Shown here: piece after piece, positions 41,053-50,695 of the stretch
How positions within the stretch are numbered: position 1 is the first letter of the stretch
Layout of the letters: each line of letters starts with the position of its first letter
Source of the DNA: Phycisphaerae bacterium
Lineage (GTDB): Bacteria; Planctomycetota; Phycisphaerae; Phycisphaerales; UBA1924
Reading direction: 5' to 3'
NCBI GenBank assembly: GCA_030432905.1
Contig: JAUILU010000001.1
Location: forward strand, 868,001 to 932,000
DNA: 64,000 nt
Position numbers and translations under genes: made by a program
The notes under the pieces: model-generated
Seen by the model: the letters and a program-made list of their open reading frames with translations, nothing else
Told to the model about the DNA's origin: nothing
The model's database searches: none

Positions 41053-42727
41053 GCGTGGCCACCCTTCGACTTGATTCGACTCGGCTCAGGTGCAGCAAGT
41101 CTGCGATGACTGATTCTGCGGTAGGCCAACGCCCCGCGCCTTTGCCTCGAATCCGTTTATGTGTGCCATCGAGGTACTCGATCTCAACTGCGTTCATCTC
41201 GCCAGGCAGATCGTAAAACGGATCATCCTGACTTACCGCATTCACTTCGACGGATAAGCCGGCTTCGCTTAGAGTTGCGATGTGTCGAAGTCTGCTACCG
41301 TTCTTAGAAGGTGGTATGGCAGTCTCCCGAGTTAGAGATTGCTTGACAGCACCAGCTACGTCTACGGAACATCCCGCTGTCTGTGCGAGCACACGGAGCT
41401 TATCTAAGCTGTCAGTGCCATCGAGGTCTCGCGATGGATCAGCCTCAGCCAAACCGATCTGTTGTGCTTGGGCGAGTGCCTCATCAAAAGTGTCGCCTAG
41501 CCGGACTCGTTCAAGGATGAAGTTTCCCGTGCCGTTGAGAACACCCCGGATCGATCTAACGTTTCCGGGTGCAAGCTGTTCAAGTACAGGCAGCCCACCG
41601 CCTACTGAGGCTGAGCCGAGCAATTCAAGATCTAGCGTGCTGGCCAATTCGTAGAGCGAATCTCCTGACTCGGCAAGCAGAGCCTTATTCGCAGTCACCA
41701 CGTGACAGCCCGCGCGAAGCGACTCTTGAACGAGAGTGAAAGAATCTGTCACGCCTCCGATGAGCTCGACCACCACGTCTGCACTCTTGGGCAACGAGAG
41801 CAAGTCGGATTCAACGCGATCACCAGACTGGGCTAGTTTCGATCGCATTTGATTGCTTCTGCAGCAGACCGCAGACACCTCGAAATACTCAGGCAATTGC
41901 TCGAGCAGTTCGAGTAGGCCCCCTCCAACTGTGCCTGTACCGGCAATCGCGATGCGTAGCCTCTTCGGTAGATCCCGCAGATCATCAGTTACACTTGGGT
42001 TTGCACCGACTCGTGTCGGCATCGTTCCGCCCAGCCTGCCGACCTCGAACTCGATACCTCGCTTTTGTGCAAACCGGGTTGCCTTGTGCTGTATGATCGA
42101 TCCGTCGGTATTAAGCGCATCGTTGTAGGAACACCTTGTGTATCGGCTTGGCGTTGTCTCGGAGTTTGCCGGGTCGCTTGTGTACAGGCCGTCGACGTCC
42201 TTGATGAGTCTGCAGGTGTCAGCACCTAGTTGTTCTGCGATGAACAGCGCGGTTAGATCTGAGCCGCCACGACCCAGGGTGACGTGTCTGCCCAGCGTAT
42301 CCACTGCGACAAATCCCGGAAAGACAACAACTCCTTCGTCGTTGAGAGCCTCATCCAAAATCGACCGATTGATTTGGACAGGGTGTGCATCGAGCGGTTC
42401 ACCTCTGGCGACAAGACTGGCCGCGGCCGGTGTGAGAACACGATGGGGCAATCCCACGCGGTCGAGTTGCACGCCGAGCAGTGCCGCGGACTCTGATTCA
42501 CCGAGCGCAAGCGCAGCAGCCACGGCGTTCGGGGAGGCGTCAGGCGAGCAGGACTGGCAGATTCTGATAAGTTCATCCGTCTTTCCCGCGAGCGCAGAGA
42601 CGACCGCAACCACGCGGTATCCGTCGCGGCGCCAGCGGTAGATCTCGTGAACCGCGAGCCGGAGCCTGCCCGGGCTAACGAGCACCGACCCGCCGAACTT
42701 CAGGACAATCAGAGATTCGTCAGGCAT
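41045..42727 (-). CDS. thrA: Fused aspartokinase-homoserine dehydrogenase lacking ACT domains
   Basis: The 560-residue chain joins an amino-acid-kinase domain (about 1-245: VLKFGGSVLVSP, AVVSALAGKTDEL, LGRGGSDLTALFIAEQLGAD, LIKDVDGLYTSDP) directly to homoserine dehydrogenase (about 257-560: IAIAGTGTVGGGLLELL, VVTANKALLAES, RGVLNGTGNFILERVRL, GLAEADPSRDLDGTDSLDKL with catalytic Lys443). Classical ThrA/MetL proteins are about 810 residues because ACT regulatory domains lie between the two enzymes, and stand-alone aspartokinases also carry ACT domains. Here only about 12 residues separate the domains, and no ACT domain follows the dehydrogenase. Allosteric feedback by Thr or Lys may therefore be absent. 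It overlaps the upstream CGS-like gene by 19 bases and asd by eight. Confidence 0.92.
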   Translation of the reverse strand: MPDESLIVLKFGGSVLVSPGRLRLAVHEIYRWRRDGYRVVAVVSALAGKTDELIRICQSCSPDASPNAVAAALALGESESAALLGVQLDRVGLPHRVLTPAAASLVARGEPLDAHPVQINRSILDEALNDEGVVVFPGFVAVDTLGRHVTLGRGGSDLTALFIAEQLGADTCRLIKDVDGLYTSDPANSETTPSRYTRCSYNDALNTDGSIIQHKATRFAQKRGIEFEVGRLGGTMPTRVGANPSVTDDLRDLPKRLRIAIAGTGTVGGGLLELLEQLPEYFEVSAVCCRSNQMRSKLAQSGDRVESDLLSLPKSADVVVELIGGVTDSFTLVQESLRAGCHVVTANKALLAESGDSLYELASTLDLELLGSASVGGGLPVLEQLAPGNVRSIRGVLNGTGNFILERVRLGDTFDEALAQAQQIGLAEADPSRDLDGTDSLDKLRVLAQTAGCSVDVAGAVKQSLTRETAIPPSKNGSRLRHIATLSEAGLSVEVNAVSQDDPFYDLPGEMNAVEIEYLDGTHKRIRGKGAGRWPTAESVIADLLHLSRVESSRRVATHV

Positions 42728-43941
42728 GTGCCCACCTCGCTTTCACCCGTAGAACACGAGAGCGTGATGGATTCCAGACCTCGTACGAGGTCTTCGATGA
42801 TGATCTCCACTGGTTCGAGTCCAACTGAAAGTCGGAGCAGCCCGTCAGAGATGCCGACCTCGGCGCGTTCATTCTCGGGCACGTCGGCATGAGTCATCGA
42901 TGCCGGGTGGGTGATGAGTGTCTCGACTGACCCGACATGCTCGACGAGCGTGCAGAGTTCGAGTGACTCGACGAACCGCTTGCCGGCCTCGATACCACCC
43001 TCAACCTCGAACGAAACAACCGCACCATTGCCATCGGGATGCTGCCTTCTTGCGAGTGATTCGTCGGATTCGTCGTTTAGACCAGGGTAGTACACCGAGG
43101 CGACTACACCCTGACTCGAAAGCCACCTCGCGATCGCCTCAGCGGTTCGTGACTGCTGTGCGATGCGGATGGGGAGTGTCTTGAGCCCGTTGATCGTCAG
43201 CCACGCATCGAACGGAGTCTGAATCGCCCCCGTGCACTTTCGGATGAATCGCAGACGGTCGAGCACGTCTTTGTTGCTGCTCACAAGAGCGCCGCCGAGC
43301 GCTACCGAATGCCCATCGATGAACTTCGTCGTGGAGTAAACCGAGATGTCCGCGCCAAGGTCGAGCGGACGCTGAAGAGCCGCGGTCAGGAATGTGTTGT
43401 CCACCGCGAGCAGTGCCCTCGCCTTGTGCGCAATCGCAGCGATCGCCGAGATGTCTGTCAGTTCCAGTGTCGGGTTTGAGGGTGTCTCGACAAAGACAAG
43501 TCTCGTGTTCTGCTGGATCGCATCGGCGACCTCCGCTGGTTTCGTCGAATCGATAAACGTGCAGCTAATCCCGAGTTCTGGCAGGATCTGCTGGAGCAAT
43601 CGGGTCGTCCCGCCGTACACCGATCTGCCGCAGACGACGTGATCACCCGACTTGAGAAGAGCAAGAAAGAGCGCCGTTTCCGCCGCCAGCCCTGTTGTGA
43701 AACAGACCGCCGGCAGCGCATCCTCGAGCCGGCCGAGCGCCGTTTCGAGAGCCGCGACGGTGGGATTCGAGACGCGCGAGTACTGGTGATCCGGGTTCGA
43801 ACCAACCTGTGTACGCGTAAACGTGGTCGACTGAACGATCGGTGTCACGAGCGGATCGCCGTCGCCCAGGCCTTTGCCGATGCCCGCGCAGATCCGCAGT
43901 GCGTTGTCGATGGGTGAGTGCGCAGAGATGGACTTTCGCAT
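42709..43941 (-). CDS. metB: Cystathionine gamma-synthase-like PLP enzyme (Cys/Met metabolism)
   Basis: The ATG at 43941 (MRKSISAHSPIDN) is used because upstream in-frame codons overlap the riboswitch. The 410-residue protein has the Cys/Met-metabolism PLP fold: PLVTPIVQSTTFTRTQVG, DHQYSRVSNPTVAALETALG, CFTTGLAAETALFLAL, VETPSNPTLELTDI, AVDNTFLTAALQRPLDLGAD and the PLP lysine in VYSTTKFIDGHSVALGG. Members make cystathionine or homocysteine from activated homoserine; which substrate and whether it is a sulfhydrylase (MetZ) cannot be told from sequence alone. It is the first gene of the operon and lies behind a SAM-I-type riboswitch. Its start codon is directly adjacent to a hairpin holding the ribosome-binding site. 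Confidence 0.88.
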   Translation of the reverse strand: MRKSISAHSPIDNALRICAGIGKGLGDGDPLVTPIVQSTTFTRTQVGSNPDHQYSRVSNPTVAALETALGRLEDALPAVCFTTGLAAETALFLALLKSGDHVVCGRSVYGGTTRLLQQILPELGISCTFIDSTKPAEVADAIQQNTRLVFVETPSNPTLELTDISAIAAIAHKARALLAVDNTFLTAALQRPLDLGADISVYSTTKFIDGHSVALGGALVSSNKDVLDRLRFIRKCTGAIQTPFDAWLTINGLKTLPIRIAQQSRTAEAIARWLSSQGVVASVYYPGLNDESDESLARRQHPDGNGAVVSFEVEGGIEAGKRFVESLELCTLVEHVGSVETLITHPASMTHADVPENERAEVGISDGLLRLSVGLEPVEIIIEDLVRGLESITLSCSTGESEVGTCLTNL

Positions 43942-43969
43942 GCTGTGAACTCCTTCACAGCATCGAGAG
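43942..43969 (-). promoter_or_regulatory. Shine-Dalgarno-sequestering hairpin and anti-sequestor of the SAM riboswitch
   Basis: On the minus strand GCTGTGAA and TTCACAGC form a perfect 8-bp stem around the loop GGAG (43961-43942), placing the AAGGAG ribosome-binding site in the hairpin; the ATG follows immediately. Just upstream, CTCTCGATGC (43969-43960) is complementary at nine of ten positions to GCATCAAGAG, the 5' P1/kink strand of the aptamer at 44140-44131. The two pairings compete: with SAM the aptamer holds GCATC, leaving the hairpin free to block initiation. Confidence 0.75.
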
Positions 43970-44035
43970 CATCCAGTGCTGGCGTGGAACGCGGCACGTT
44001 GCCGCAGCTCTTTTGGCGGGTCCCAGTGTTCGGTC

Positions 44036-44144
44036 CCGTCCGCATCGTTCCCCACGCCGGGGCTGGTCTCGGCACCGTGGCTGGGTTGACCAGCTCGGTT
44101 GCCGCCCGGGACCTTGGAGACATCCCGGGACTCTTGATGCAAGG
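44036..44144 (-). ncRNA. SAM-I (S-box)-type riboswitch upstream of the metB-like operon
   Basis: Read on the minus strand, the element has the ordered conserved parts of the S-box aptamer: ATCAAGAG after the P1 5' strand GCATC, a P2 stem (TCCCGGG / CCCGGG), the joining motif GGCAACC, a P3 stem (GCTGG...CCAGC), the J3/4 motif GGTGCCGAGACCAGC, a short P4 (CCCCGGCGTGGGG), and the closing P1 strand GATGC (44046-44042). P1 can extend by G-U pairs on both ends. The P2 loop TCTC can pair with GAGA of J3/4, the expected pseudoknot. SAM binding is expected to stabilise P1. Control appears to be at translation through the downstream hairpin rather than by a terminator. Variant classes such as SAM-IV are not excluded. 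Confidence 0.85.
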
Positions 44145-44526
44145 CCCAACGGTAACAACTTCCAGGCCTTAGTCAAGTCCGCCTCGGCAAGAGTTCTTGT
44201 ATGTCCGCTTCTTAACGATCACGCCCTCCTGACAAACGGTGAAGGTATTCGCGTATCCAATGCTGTATTCACGCTGGGAGCACACCGTGATGCTGGGCGA
44301 AGTACTTCTATGGATCACTACAGCAACGTCACACAATGTTGGAAATGTCGTCAATTCCAATTCGGGGTGCCCGGGTCGGGAAGGAACGGGTCTGCAATCC
44401 AGCCCAGAGCAATTCAGATCCATGCATCTTGAACATTTGCTTGAGAATTGCAATCCATCGCGCACAAGCACGTTTCACCCTATGATTGCTACCACGTGAA
44501 AGCGGCGCAATTACCAAGGGATTCAG
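44145..44526. other. Gene-free divergent region between metB riboswitch and RND operon
   Basis: No gene is recognised. A minus-strand TTGACT near 44178 with a weak TACCGT about 16 bases on could be the riboswitch transcript promoter. Rightward, a GC-rich stretch around 44370-44410 (GGTGCCCGGGTCGGGAAGG) looks RNA-like but does not fit SRP RNA or tRNA. The RND operon start at 44527 has AAGGGA upstream. Confidence 0.35.
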
Positions 44527-45723
44527 ATGCACAAGACGTCTCGCATAGCTGCACTCGGTATCGGGAGTGCTGTAGTAGTTGTAGTCGCGGGCGCAACAGC
44601 CCTTCGTCTGTTGAGTGGTGCTGCTGAAAACAATCGATCGCAGCAAGCATTGGCGATCCCGGTTGAGGTATCGGAAGTAGTTGTTGGCCCGATCTCAGAA
44701 CACAAAGCGTTCAGCGCAACGCTGGAGGCGTCTGCAGAGGTTACGATAGCATCCAAGATCCAGGGACGGGTTCGGCGTCTTTCGCCGGATATCGGCGACT
44801 CAATCGAGCGGGGTCAGTTGATCGCCGAGCTTGAGAGTGATGAGTTTCTTCAAGATGTTTTGCAGGCCAAGGCTGAGCTTGCGGTCGCAGAGGCACAGTT
44901 GGTCGAGGCAAAGAACGCGGTCAGCATCGCCGAACGAGAGCTCACTCGGATTCAGACACTCCATGAACGCGGGATAGCATCTGACGCCGCCCTAGATACA
45001 GCGACAACACAGAAGTTGACTGGTGATGCGAGCGTGAAAGTCGCTGAGGCACAGGTAGAGCGCGCCGGGGCTCTCGTTGAAGCCGCCCAGATTCGTCTTG
45101 GATATACGAGTATCCGTGCGCACTGGGAAGGCCAGGACAACAGCCGAGTCGTGAGTGAGCGGTACGCAGAAGAAGGCGACACGCTGAGTGCAAATGATGC
45201 GGTCATCTCGATTGTCGAGTTGAACCCCATCGACGCCGTCATATTCGTCACCGAGCGGGACTACCCGTCGCTTGTGCCCGGGCTTGAGGTCTCGCTCACG
45301 GCGGATGCGTTCCCAGACCGAACTTGGGCGGGTTCGGTATCTCGTGTTTCGCCGGTATTCCGAGAAGGATCACGCCAGGCACGCGTTGAGATCCGATTGT
45401 CGAACGAGGACCTGGCGCTCAAGCCCGGGATGTTTGCTCGGGTTGATACTGTGCTGCGAACCGCGGAATCGTCAGCGGTAGTTCCGGCTGCAGCGCTCAC
45501 CAAACGAAACAACGATGATGTTGTATTCATACTCGATAAAGAAACAATGACTGTCACATTGTTACCTGTCACGATCGGGATTCGTGATGGCGAGAGCGTC
45601 CAGATTATCGGGGATAAATTGACAGACGAATCTGTGGTTACGCTGGGTCAGCACCTGCTGGACGATGGCGTTTTGGTTTCACTACCGGATCATGCCGACA
45701 GCGACAAGGTTGACAACCGATGA
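44527..45723 (+). CDS. RND efflux periplasmic adaptor (membrane fusion protein)
   Basis: The 398-residue protein starts at ATG 44527 with AAGGGA upstream. It has an N-terminal anchor ([18 protein letters not shown]) and the membrane-fusion-protein pattern. A lipoyl-like half is seen in [20 protein letters not shown] and the coiled coil [20 protein letters not shown]. Next is [20 protein letters not shown], then the barrel domain ([40 protein letters not shown]) and the membrane-proximal segment [20 protein letters not shown]. It bridges the RND pump and the outer-membrane channel encoded next, with four-base overlaps between all three genes. Confidence 0.92.
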   Translation: MHKTSRIAALGIGSAVVVVVAGATALRLLSGAAENNRSQQALAIPVEVSEVVVGPISEHKAFSATLEASAEVTIASKIQGRVRRLSPDIGDSIERGQLIAELESDEFLQDVLQAKAELAVAEAQLVEAKNAVSIAERELTRIQTLHERGIASDAALDTATTQKLTGDASVKVAEAQVERAGALVEAAQIRLGYTSIRAHWEGQDNSRVVSERYAEEGDTLSANDAVISIVELNPIDAVIFVTERDYPSLVPGLEVSLTADAFPDRTWAGSVSRVSPVFREGSRQARVEIRLSNEDLALKPGMFARVDTVLRTAESSAVVPAAALTKRNNDDVVFILDKETMTVTLLPVTIGIRDGESVQIIGDKLTDESVVTLGQHLLDDGVLVSLPDHADSDKVDNR

Positions 45724-48700
45724 ACCTGCCCCGCGTTAGTGTGCAGAGACCGATTTTCACGACGATGGTTACGCTCATCGTTGTGGTGCTTGGCGTTGTC
45801 TCGCTCGGCAGGCTTCGGATCGACCTGCTCCCCAGCGTCGAGATGCCGACGATTACGGTTGCGACCTCCTATGAGGGTGCCAGCCCAGAAGTGATGGAGC
45901 GACTGGTTACGCAGATCGTCGAAGAGATCATTGCCACTGTGCCAGGCGTAGAGGACATGGAGTCCAGTTCGTCGGAGGGGCAGAGCAACGTACGCGTGAC
46001 GTTTGCGTGGGGGATCGATATCGATGAAGCCGCGACTGAGGTCCGGTCTCGACTTGAAGATGAGCTCGACGAGCTGCCCGATGAGGTGAATCGGCCGCAG
46101 GTGCGGAAATTTGATGTCAACAGCTTTCCTGTCGTTTTGCTTGGGATTTCGAGCCAGCTCGACCCGATCGAGTTGACGACACTCATTGAAGAACAGATCC
46201 GGGATCGGTTCGCGCGGCTGTCCGGTGTTGCGCAGGTCGATATGTGGGGTGGCTACAACCGTGAGATCCGAATCGAGCTCCTGCCTGATCGGCTCAGAGC
46301 ACTCGGGTTGCCTCTCAATGACATCCTCACCGCTATCCGTGACGCGAATCTCGATCTGCCCGCGGGAAGCATCGAGAGTGGGCGGTACGAGGTCACACTT
46401 CGGGCGCCTTCCGAGTTCCGCAACCTCGACGACATCCGAGATACGGTCGTTGCCATCCGGGAGAATGCCCCGGTTACACTCGGCCAGATTGCAGAGGTTC
46501 GCGACACGTATGAACGGCTGACTCGGCTTGTGCGCGTCAATGACCGACTCGGTTTGCGGGTCGCCATCCGCAAGCAGGCCGACGCGAACACGGTCGAAGT
46601 CTCGGAAGCCATTCTGAGTGAGATCGAACGCGTGAACGATGAGTTCCCCCAGATCGAAGTTTTCCCTGTTATCAATCAGGGCAACTTTATCGAGCGGTCT
46701 ATTCGCAACGTCGCAAACTCCGTTCTTTACGGCGGCGGGCTTGCGGTGCTGGTGTTGCTGTTCTTTCTTCGCAATATCCGAAGTACGTTTGTGATCGCGA
46801 CGGCTATCCCGATCTCTGTTGTCGCGACGTTCATGCTTGTCTACTTGGGTGGCTTTACACTCAACCTGATGACGCTGGGCGGGCTCGCGCTTGGTGTCGG
46901 GATGATGGTGGACAGCTCGATCGTTGTGCTCGAGAATATCTACCGGCGGCACCAAGAAGAATCCTTGGACGCATCAGAGGCCTCGGTGACGGGCGCGACA
47001 CAGGTTGGCAGTGCCATCCTTGCCAGCACAATCACCACGCAGATTATCTTCTTGCCGGTGATTTTCATCGCTGGCGTCAGCGGCGTGTTGTTCCGGGAAC
47101 TGGCCTATGTCATTGTTTTCTCCCTGATCTGCTCTCTGGTCGTTTCGCTCAGTCTTGTACCGATGCTTTCTTCGAAGCTGCTCGCACCGAAGCACCAGAA
47201 CAGGCAGGGTTTCTTCAAGCGACTTGCCGATCGGGCTGGCGTTTGGTTTGATGCGCTCGACAACGCGTACCGCGATCTGCTGCGATGGGTGATCCATCAT
47301 CGCGCCGTCGTCATACTCGGGACGCTTGCGGTGTTTGCATCCACGCTCTTGCTTATCCCAAGGCTTGGTTCCGAGTTTTTGCCTCCGAGTGACGAGGGGG
47401 AGGTTCGTGTTTCGGGCGAGATGGAGACGGGCACGCGGCTTGACATTGTGGACAGACAGACTCAGAAACTAGAGGCCGCCGTGCGTGAAGCGGTTCCCGA
47501 GAAGGTAGCTTGGGTGACCAGTGTTGGCGCAGGCGGCCGAAACCCGAGTGAGTCGGCCACGGGCGAGGTCCGAATCGCCCTGACGCCGGCGTCTGCCAGA
47601 TCACGATCGAACACGGAGATCGCAAACGACCTCCGGGCTCGTCTTGCCGACAGTGTGCCGGGGATGACCGTCAGGACTCGCGCCCCACAGGGGCAGTTCA
47701 TTCTTGAACGGATCATCGGCGGTGATGACGGTTTGACCGTTGAGATCCGTGGCTATGACCTCAACGCGCTCGCCGAGTTGACACGCCGAGTGATGGAGAA
47801 GCTCCAGTCGGTTCCAGGGGTCACGGACCTTGACACAAGCCTGACCGAGGGCACTCCCCAAGAAGAGATCCGTATCGATCGTGCGAAGGCCGCTGATATG
47901 GGAGTGAGCGTGCGCGATATCGCACAGGCTATCGAAACAGCGGTTGCGGGAAGCCAGGCGGGCGAGTACCGGCCCGAGGGGTACTCGTATCGCATTCTTG
48001 TGCAACTGAAAGATGCTCAGAGGTTAGATATTCAGGATGTCCTCGACCTGACCATTCGCACCGCGTCGGGTGAGGATGTGGCCTTGCGAAATCTGGTAGT
48101 CAACGAACAGAGTCGCGGCCCGATGCTTATCGAACGGAGTGATCAGCAGCGTCAGCTCACGGTGACCGCGACCATCGAGGGGCGTGATCTCGGCTCGGTT
48201 GCGAGAGATGCAGAGGCGGCACTCGCCGAGATTGCTCGGCCGGACGGGTACACCATCTCGCTCGCCGGCAACGTCGAAGAACAGCGGAAAGCGTCCCGCG
48301 AGCTTGGTATTTCCTTCGCGTTGGCTCTTCTGTTGGTTTATATGGTTCTCGCTTGCCAGTATGAGTCACTGCGCGATCCGCTGATTGTGATGTGCTCGGT
48401 GCCGCTCGCCGCGATCGGCGTGGTGCTGATGCTATTCAACACCGGCACAACACTAAACCTCCAGAGTGCGATCGGCTGCATCATGCTCGGCGGGATTGTC
48501 GTGAACAACGCCATCTTGTTGGTGGATCAGGCCGGCCAACTCAGGCGCGAGTCAGACATTTCAACAGCAGATGCCGTTGCCGAGGCTGGTCGCAGACGCC
48601 TGCGTCCAATCCTGATGACATCGCTCACGACAATTCTCGGGTTACTGCCGTTGGCGCTTGGGATTGGAGAAGGCGCCGATGCGCAGGCGCCGCTTGCACG

Positions 48701-48812
48701 AGCCGTGATCGGCGGGCTGCTCAGTTCGATGCTCACCACGCTTGTGGTGGTGCCCGCGGTCTACACGTTTGTTCACCCGGATCCGAAACCGTCGCGGGAG
48801 CCCTCGTCGTGA
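45720..48812 (+). CDS. RND-family multidrug efflux permease (AcrB/HAE1-like)
   Basis: The 1030-residue protein has the full RND architecture: first transmembrane helix ([20 protein letters not shown]), first periplasmic loop ([24 protein letters not shown]), then the helix bundle with [21 protein letters not shown] and [20 protein letters not shown] (motif with Asp residues for proton translocation), then the second half with the same order ([60 protein letters not shown]). Length and motifs match HAE1-type drug exporters. It starts at ATG 45720 inside the adaptor gene's stop (ATGA) and its stop overlaps the GTG start of the TolC-like gene. Confidence 0.93.
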   Translation: MNLPRVSVQRPIFTTMVTLIVVVLGVVSLGRLRIDLLPSVEMPTITVATSYEGASPEVMERLVTQIVEEIIATVPGVEDMESSSSEGQSNVRVTFAWGIDIDEAATEVRSRLEDELDELPDEVNRPQVRKFDVNSFPVVLLGISSQLDPIELTTLIEEQIRDRFARLSGVAQVDMWGGYNREIRIELLPDRLRALGLPLNDILTAIRDANLDLPAGSIESGRYEVTLRAPSEFRNLDDIRDTVVAIRENAPVTLGQIAEVRDTYERLTRLVRVNDRLGLRVAIRKQADANTVEVSEAILSEIERVNDEFPQIEVFPVINQGNFIERSIRNVANSVLYGGGLAVLVLLFFLRNIRSTFVIATAIPISVVATFMLVYLGGFTLNLMTLGGLALGVGMMVDSSIVVLENIYRRHQEESLDASEASVTGATQVGSAILASTITTQIIFLPVIFIAGVSGVLFRELAYVIVFSLICSLVVSLSLVPMLSSKLLAPKHQNRQGFFKRLADRAGVWFDALDNAYRDLLRWVIHHRAVVILGTLAVFASTLLLIPRLGSEFLPPSDEGEVRVSGEMETGTRLDIVDRQTQKLEAAVREAVPEKVAWVTSVGAGGRNPSESATGEVRIALTPASARSRSNTEIANDLRARLADSVPGMTVRTRAPQGQFILERIIGGDDGLTVEIRGYDLNALAELTRRVMEKLQSVPGVTDLDTSLTEGTPQEEIRIDRAKAADMGVSVRDIAQAIETAVAGSQAGEYRPEGYSYRILVQLKDAQRLDIQDVLDLTIRTASGEDVALRNLVVNEQSRGPMLIERSDQQRQLTVTATIEGRDLGSVARDAEAALAEIARPDGYTISLAGNVEEQRKASRELGISFALALLLVYMVLACQYESLRDPLIVMCSVPLAAIGVVLMLFNTGTTLNLQSAIGCIMLGGIVVNNAILLVDQAGQLRRESDISTADAVAEAGRRRLRPILMTSLTTILGLLPLALGIGEGADAQAPLARAVIGGLLSSMLTTLVVVPAVYTFVHPDPKPSREPSS

Positions 48813-50413
48813 CCCGTTTGATTGGACTTGTAACGTTGATTGGCCTCGCTGGCTGCACATCGGACACGCTCGATCTTTACGCCCCTGACTGGGAGCGAAT
48901 CGGTGTTGAGCGTGGCGACCGCGACCTAGTACACCCAGACATGATCCCGTCGCCTAAGGCTGAGCAACCGATCCAGTTGCCAGATCTCAGCAGCGGAGAA
49001 CAGGCCGACGTGTCGCTTGAGCAGGCCGTCATGATGGCGCTTAGTCGAAACCGAGATCTGAGTGTCGCACAGCTGAATCCGGTGGCGGCGGGAGCATTCG
49101 AGCTCATCGAACGAGGGGTATATGACGCCGAGCTCTTTGCTGAGGCCAGCATCGGCAAGGAAGAATCCATCGAAGTTGCTCGCTCAACCGGGGATCAATT
49201 CCCGGTTGATGCGGACACCAGCTCCATCGAAGCCGGCATCCGCCAGAGTACCCCCACCGGCACTGACGTTGAGCTGAACATCACACAAGACAGAGATATT
49301 TCCAATCGGTCACCCGAACAGCAATCGGCTCGAGTGGGCCTGACCGTCACGCAGTCTTTGCTGAGGGGGCTCCGACCCTCAGTCAATCTAGCAGCCATCA
49401 GGCAGGCAGAACTCGAAACCGACGCATCGTACTACGAGCTGCGTGGGTTTATCGAAGCGTTGGTTGCTGAGACCGAGGCCGCATACTGGCAGTACGCGTT
49501 GTCGAAGCGTCGCATTGAGATCTTTGAACGATCGCTCGAGGTTGCGATTCTACAGAGCAACCAGATCGAACAGCGCATCGAAGTAGGCGACCTCGCACCG
49601 GCGGAACGTGCTGCGATTCTGAGCGAGGTCGCCCTGCGAGAGCAGAGCCTGATCGACGCCAATGCTGCCCTCCATGCAAGTAAACTGCGTCTTCTTCGCC
49701 TGGTAGACGCCCCACTCTCACACAAGGGTTTCAGCACCACCGCACTCGACGCGCCGAGCGGTGAACTGCCGCCCGAACTTGAAGACACCGACAGCCGCGT
49801 AAAGCTAGCACTTCAATCCCGCCCCGATCTGAATGAAGCCCGCCTTAGACTCGAACAGAGCAGACTTGAGACGATCCGCACCCGTGATGGTCTATTGCCA
49901 AGGCTTGAACTCTTTGCCACACTAGGCAAAACCGGTTTCGACGATACCTTTGCGGGCTCGTTCGAAGATCTGGATAGCGACACGTACGACTTTGCGCTTG
50001 GTATCCGATTTTCGCAGGCTCTTGGTCGGAACGATGCCCGCGGCCGCGACGCACTGGCTTTGGCCAGCAGGGACCAAGCATTGCTCGCCATTGGCAACCT
50101 CGAACAGCTGATCGAGCTTGATGTGCTCCTAGCCGATAACGAGGCTCGCCGAGCTCGCGACCAGATCCGCGCAAGCCGGATCACACGAGAACTCCAGGAG
50201 AAGACCGCTCAAGCCGAGCAAGAGAGATTCAGTGTTGGCAGTAGCACAGCACTCCTGGTTGCTCAAGCGCAGCGTGATCTGCTAGACGCGCAGATTGCTG
50301 AAGTCGAGGCGGCCGTGGCGTATCGGCTCGCGCTGATTCAGGCACACCTTGCCGAAGGGACGCTGCTAGAACGCCGGGGCATCGTAGCGGATGTCCCAAT
50401 GAACAGACCGTGA
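48809..50413 (+). CDS. Outer-membrane efflux lipoprotein (TolC/OprM-like)
   Basis: The start is placed at GTG 48809, overlapping the permease stop (GTGA). The 534-residue protein has a lipoprotein signal ([18 protein letters not shown], Cys about residue 15). Coiled-coil TolC repeats are seen in [40 protein letters not shown] segments and the second half ([20 protein letters not shown]). The open frame extends far upstream in the same register, but that part overlaps the permease gene and is not homologous to the family. Together with the two preceding genes it forms a tripartite efflux system; the substrate class is unknown. Confidence 0.9.
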   Translation: MTRLIGLVTLIGLAGCTSDTLDLYAPDWERIGVERGDRDLVHPDMIPSPKAEQPIQLPDLSSGEQADVSLEQAVMMALSRNRDLSVAQLNPVAAGAFELIERGVYDAELFAEASIGKEESIEVARSTGDQFPVDADTSSIEAGIRQSTPTGTDVELNITQDRDISNRSPEQQSARVGLTVTQSLLRGLRPSVNLAAIRQAELETDASYYELRGFIEALVAETEAAYWQYALSKRRIEIFERSLEVAILQSNQIEQRIEVGDLAPAERAAILSEVALREQSLIDANAALHASKLRLLRLVDAPLSHKGFSTTALDAPSGELPPELEDTDSRVKLALQSRPDLNEARLRLEQSRLETIRTRDGLLPRLELFATLGKTGFDDTFAGSFEDLDSDTYDFALGIRFSQALGRNDARGRDALALASRDQALLAIGNLEQLIELDVLLADNEARRARDQIRASRITRELQEKTAQAEQERFSVGSSTALLVAQAQRDLLDAQIAEVEAAVAYRLALIQAHLAEGTLLERRGIVADVPMNRP

Positions 50414-50695
50414 CTTCGGCAACTATGGCAACGACTGTATTTATATATATCTGTCTTCAATAAGAATTTCGAGCCGCTTCACGTATGACAAGCGCTTCTC
50501 CTTTAACACATACTTGAGAGGCTTGCTCGTATCTGTGTAGGATAGTCACTCATAGTTTTGCATTCGTTAGTTTCTTTCATACATCAATAGTTTTGTGCTT
50601 GAACAAACACGCTTTGTCCATTATCTCGTGTATATCGCCTGCAACATTCTTCGCGGCACATGGGACGCTGCAAGCAGGATATGGAGACATGAGAC

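Noticed and set aside
44365..44412. GC-rich GGTGCCCGGGTCGGGAAGG stretch resembling the SRP RNA loop
   Set aside because: The SRP core needs an asymmetric AGGTCCGGAAGGAAGCAGC-like loop; the bases after GGAAGG do not fit and flanking pairing is missing.
45690..46955. Long minus-strand open frame opposite the RND permease
   Set aside because: Antisense shadow of a well-conserved gene; Asp/Arg/His-rich with no family character.
48392..48808. Upstream extension of the TolC-like protein
   Set aside because: It overlaps the RND permease gene in another frame, is Arg/Cys-rich, and the lipoprotein signal starts at GTG 48809.
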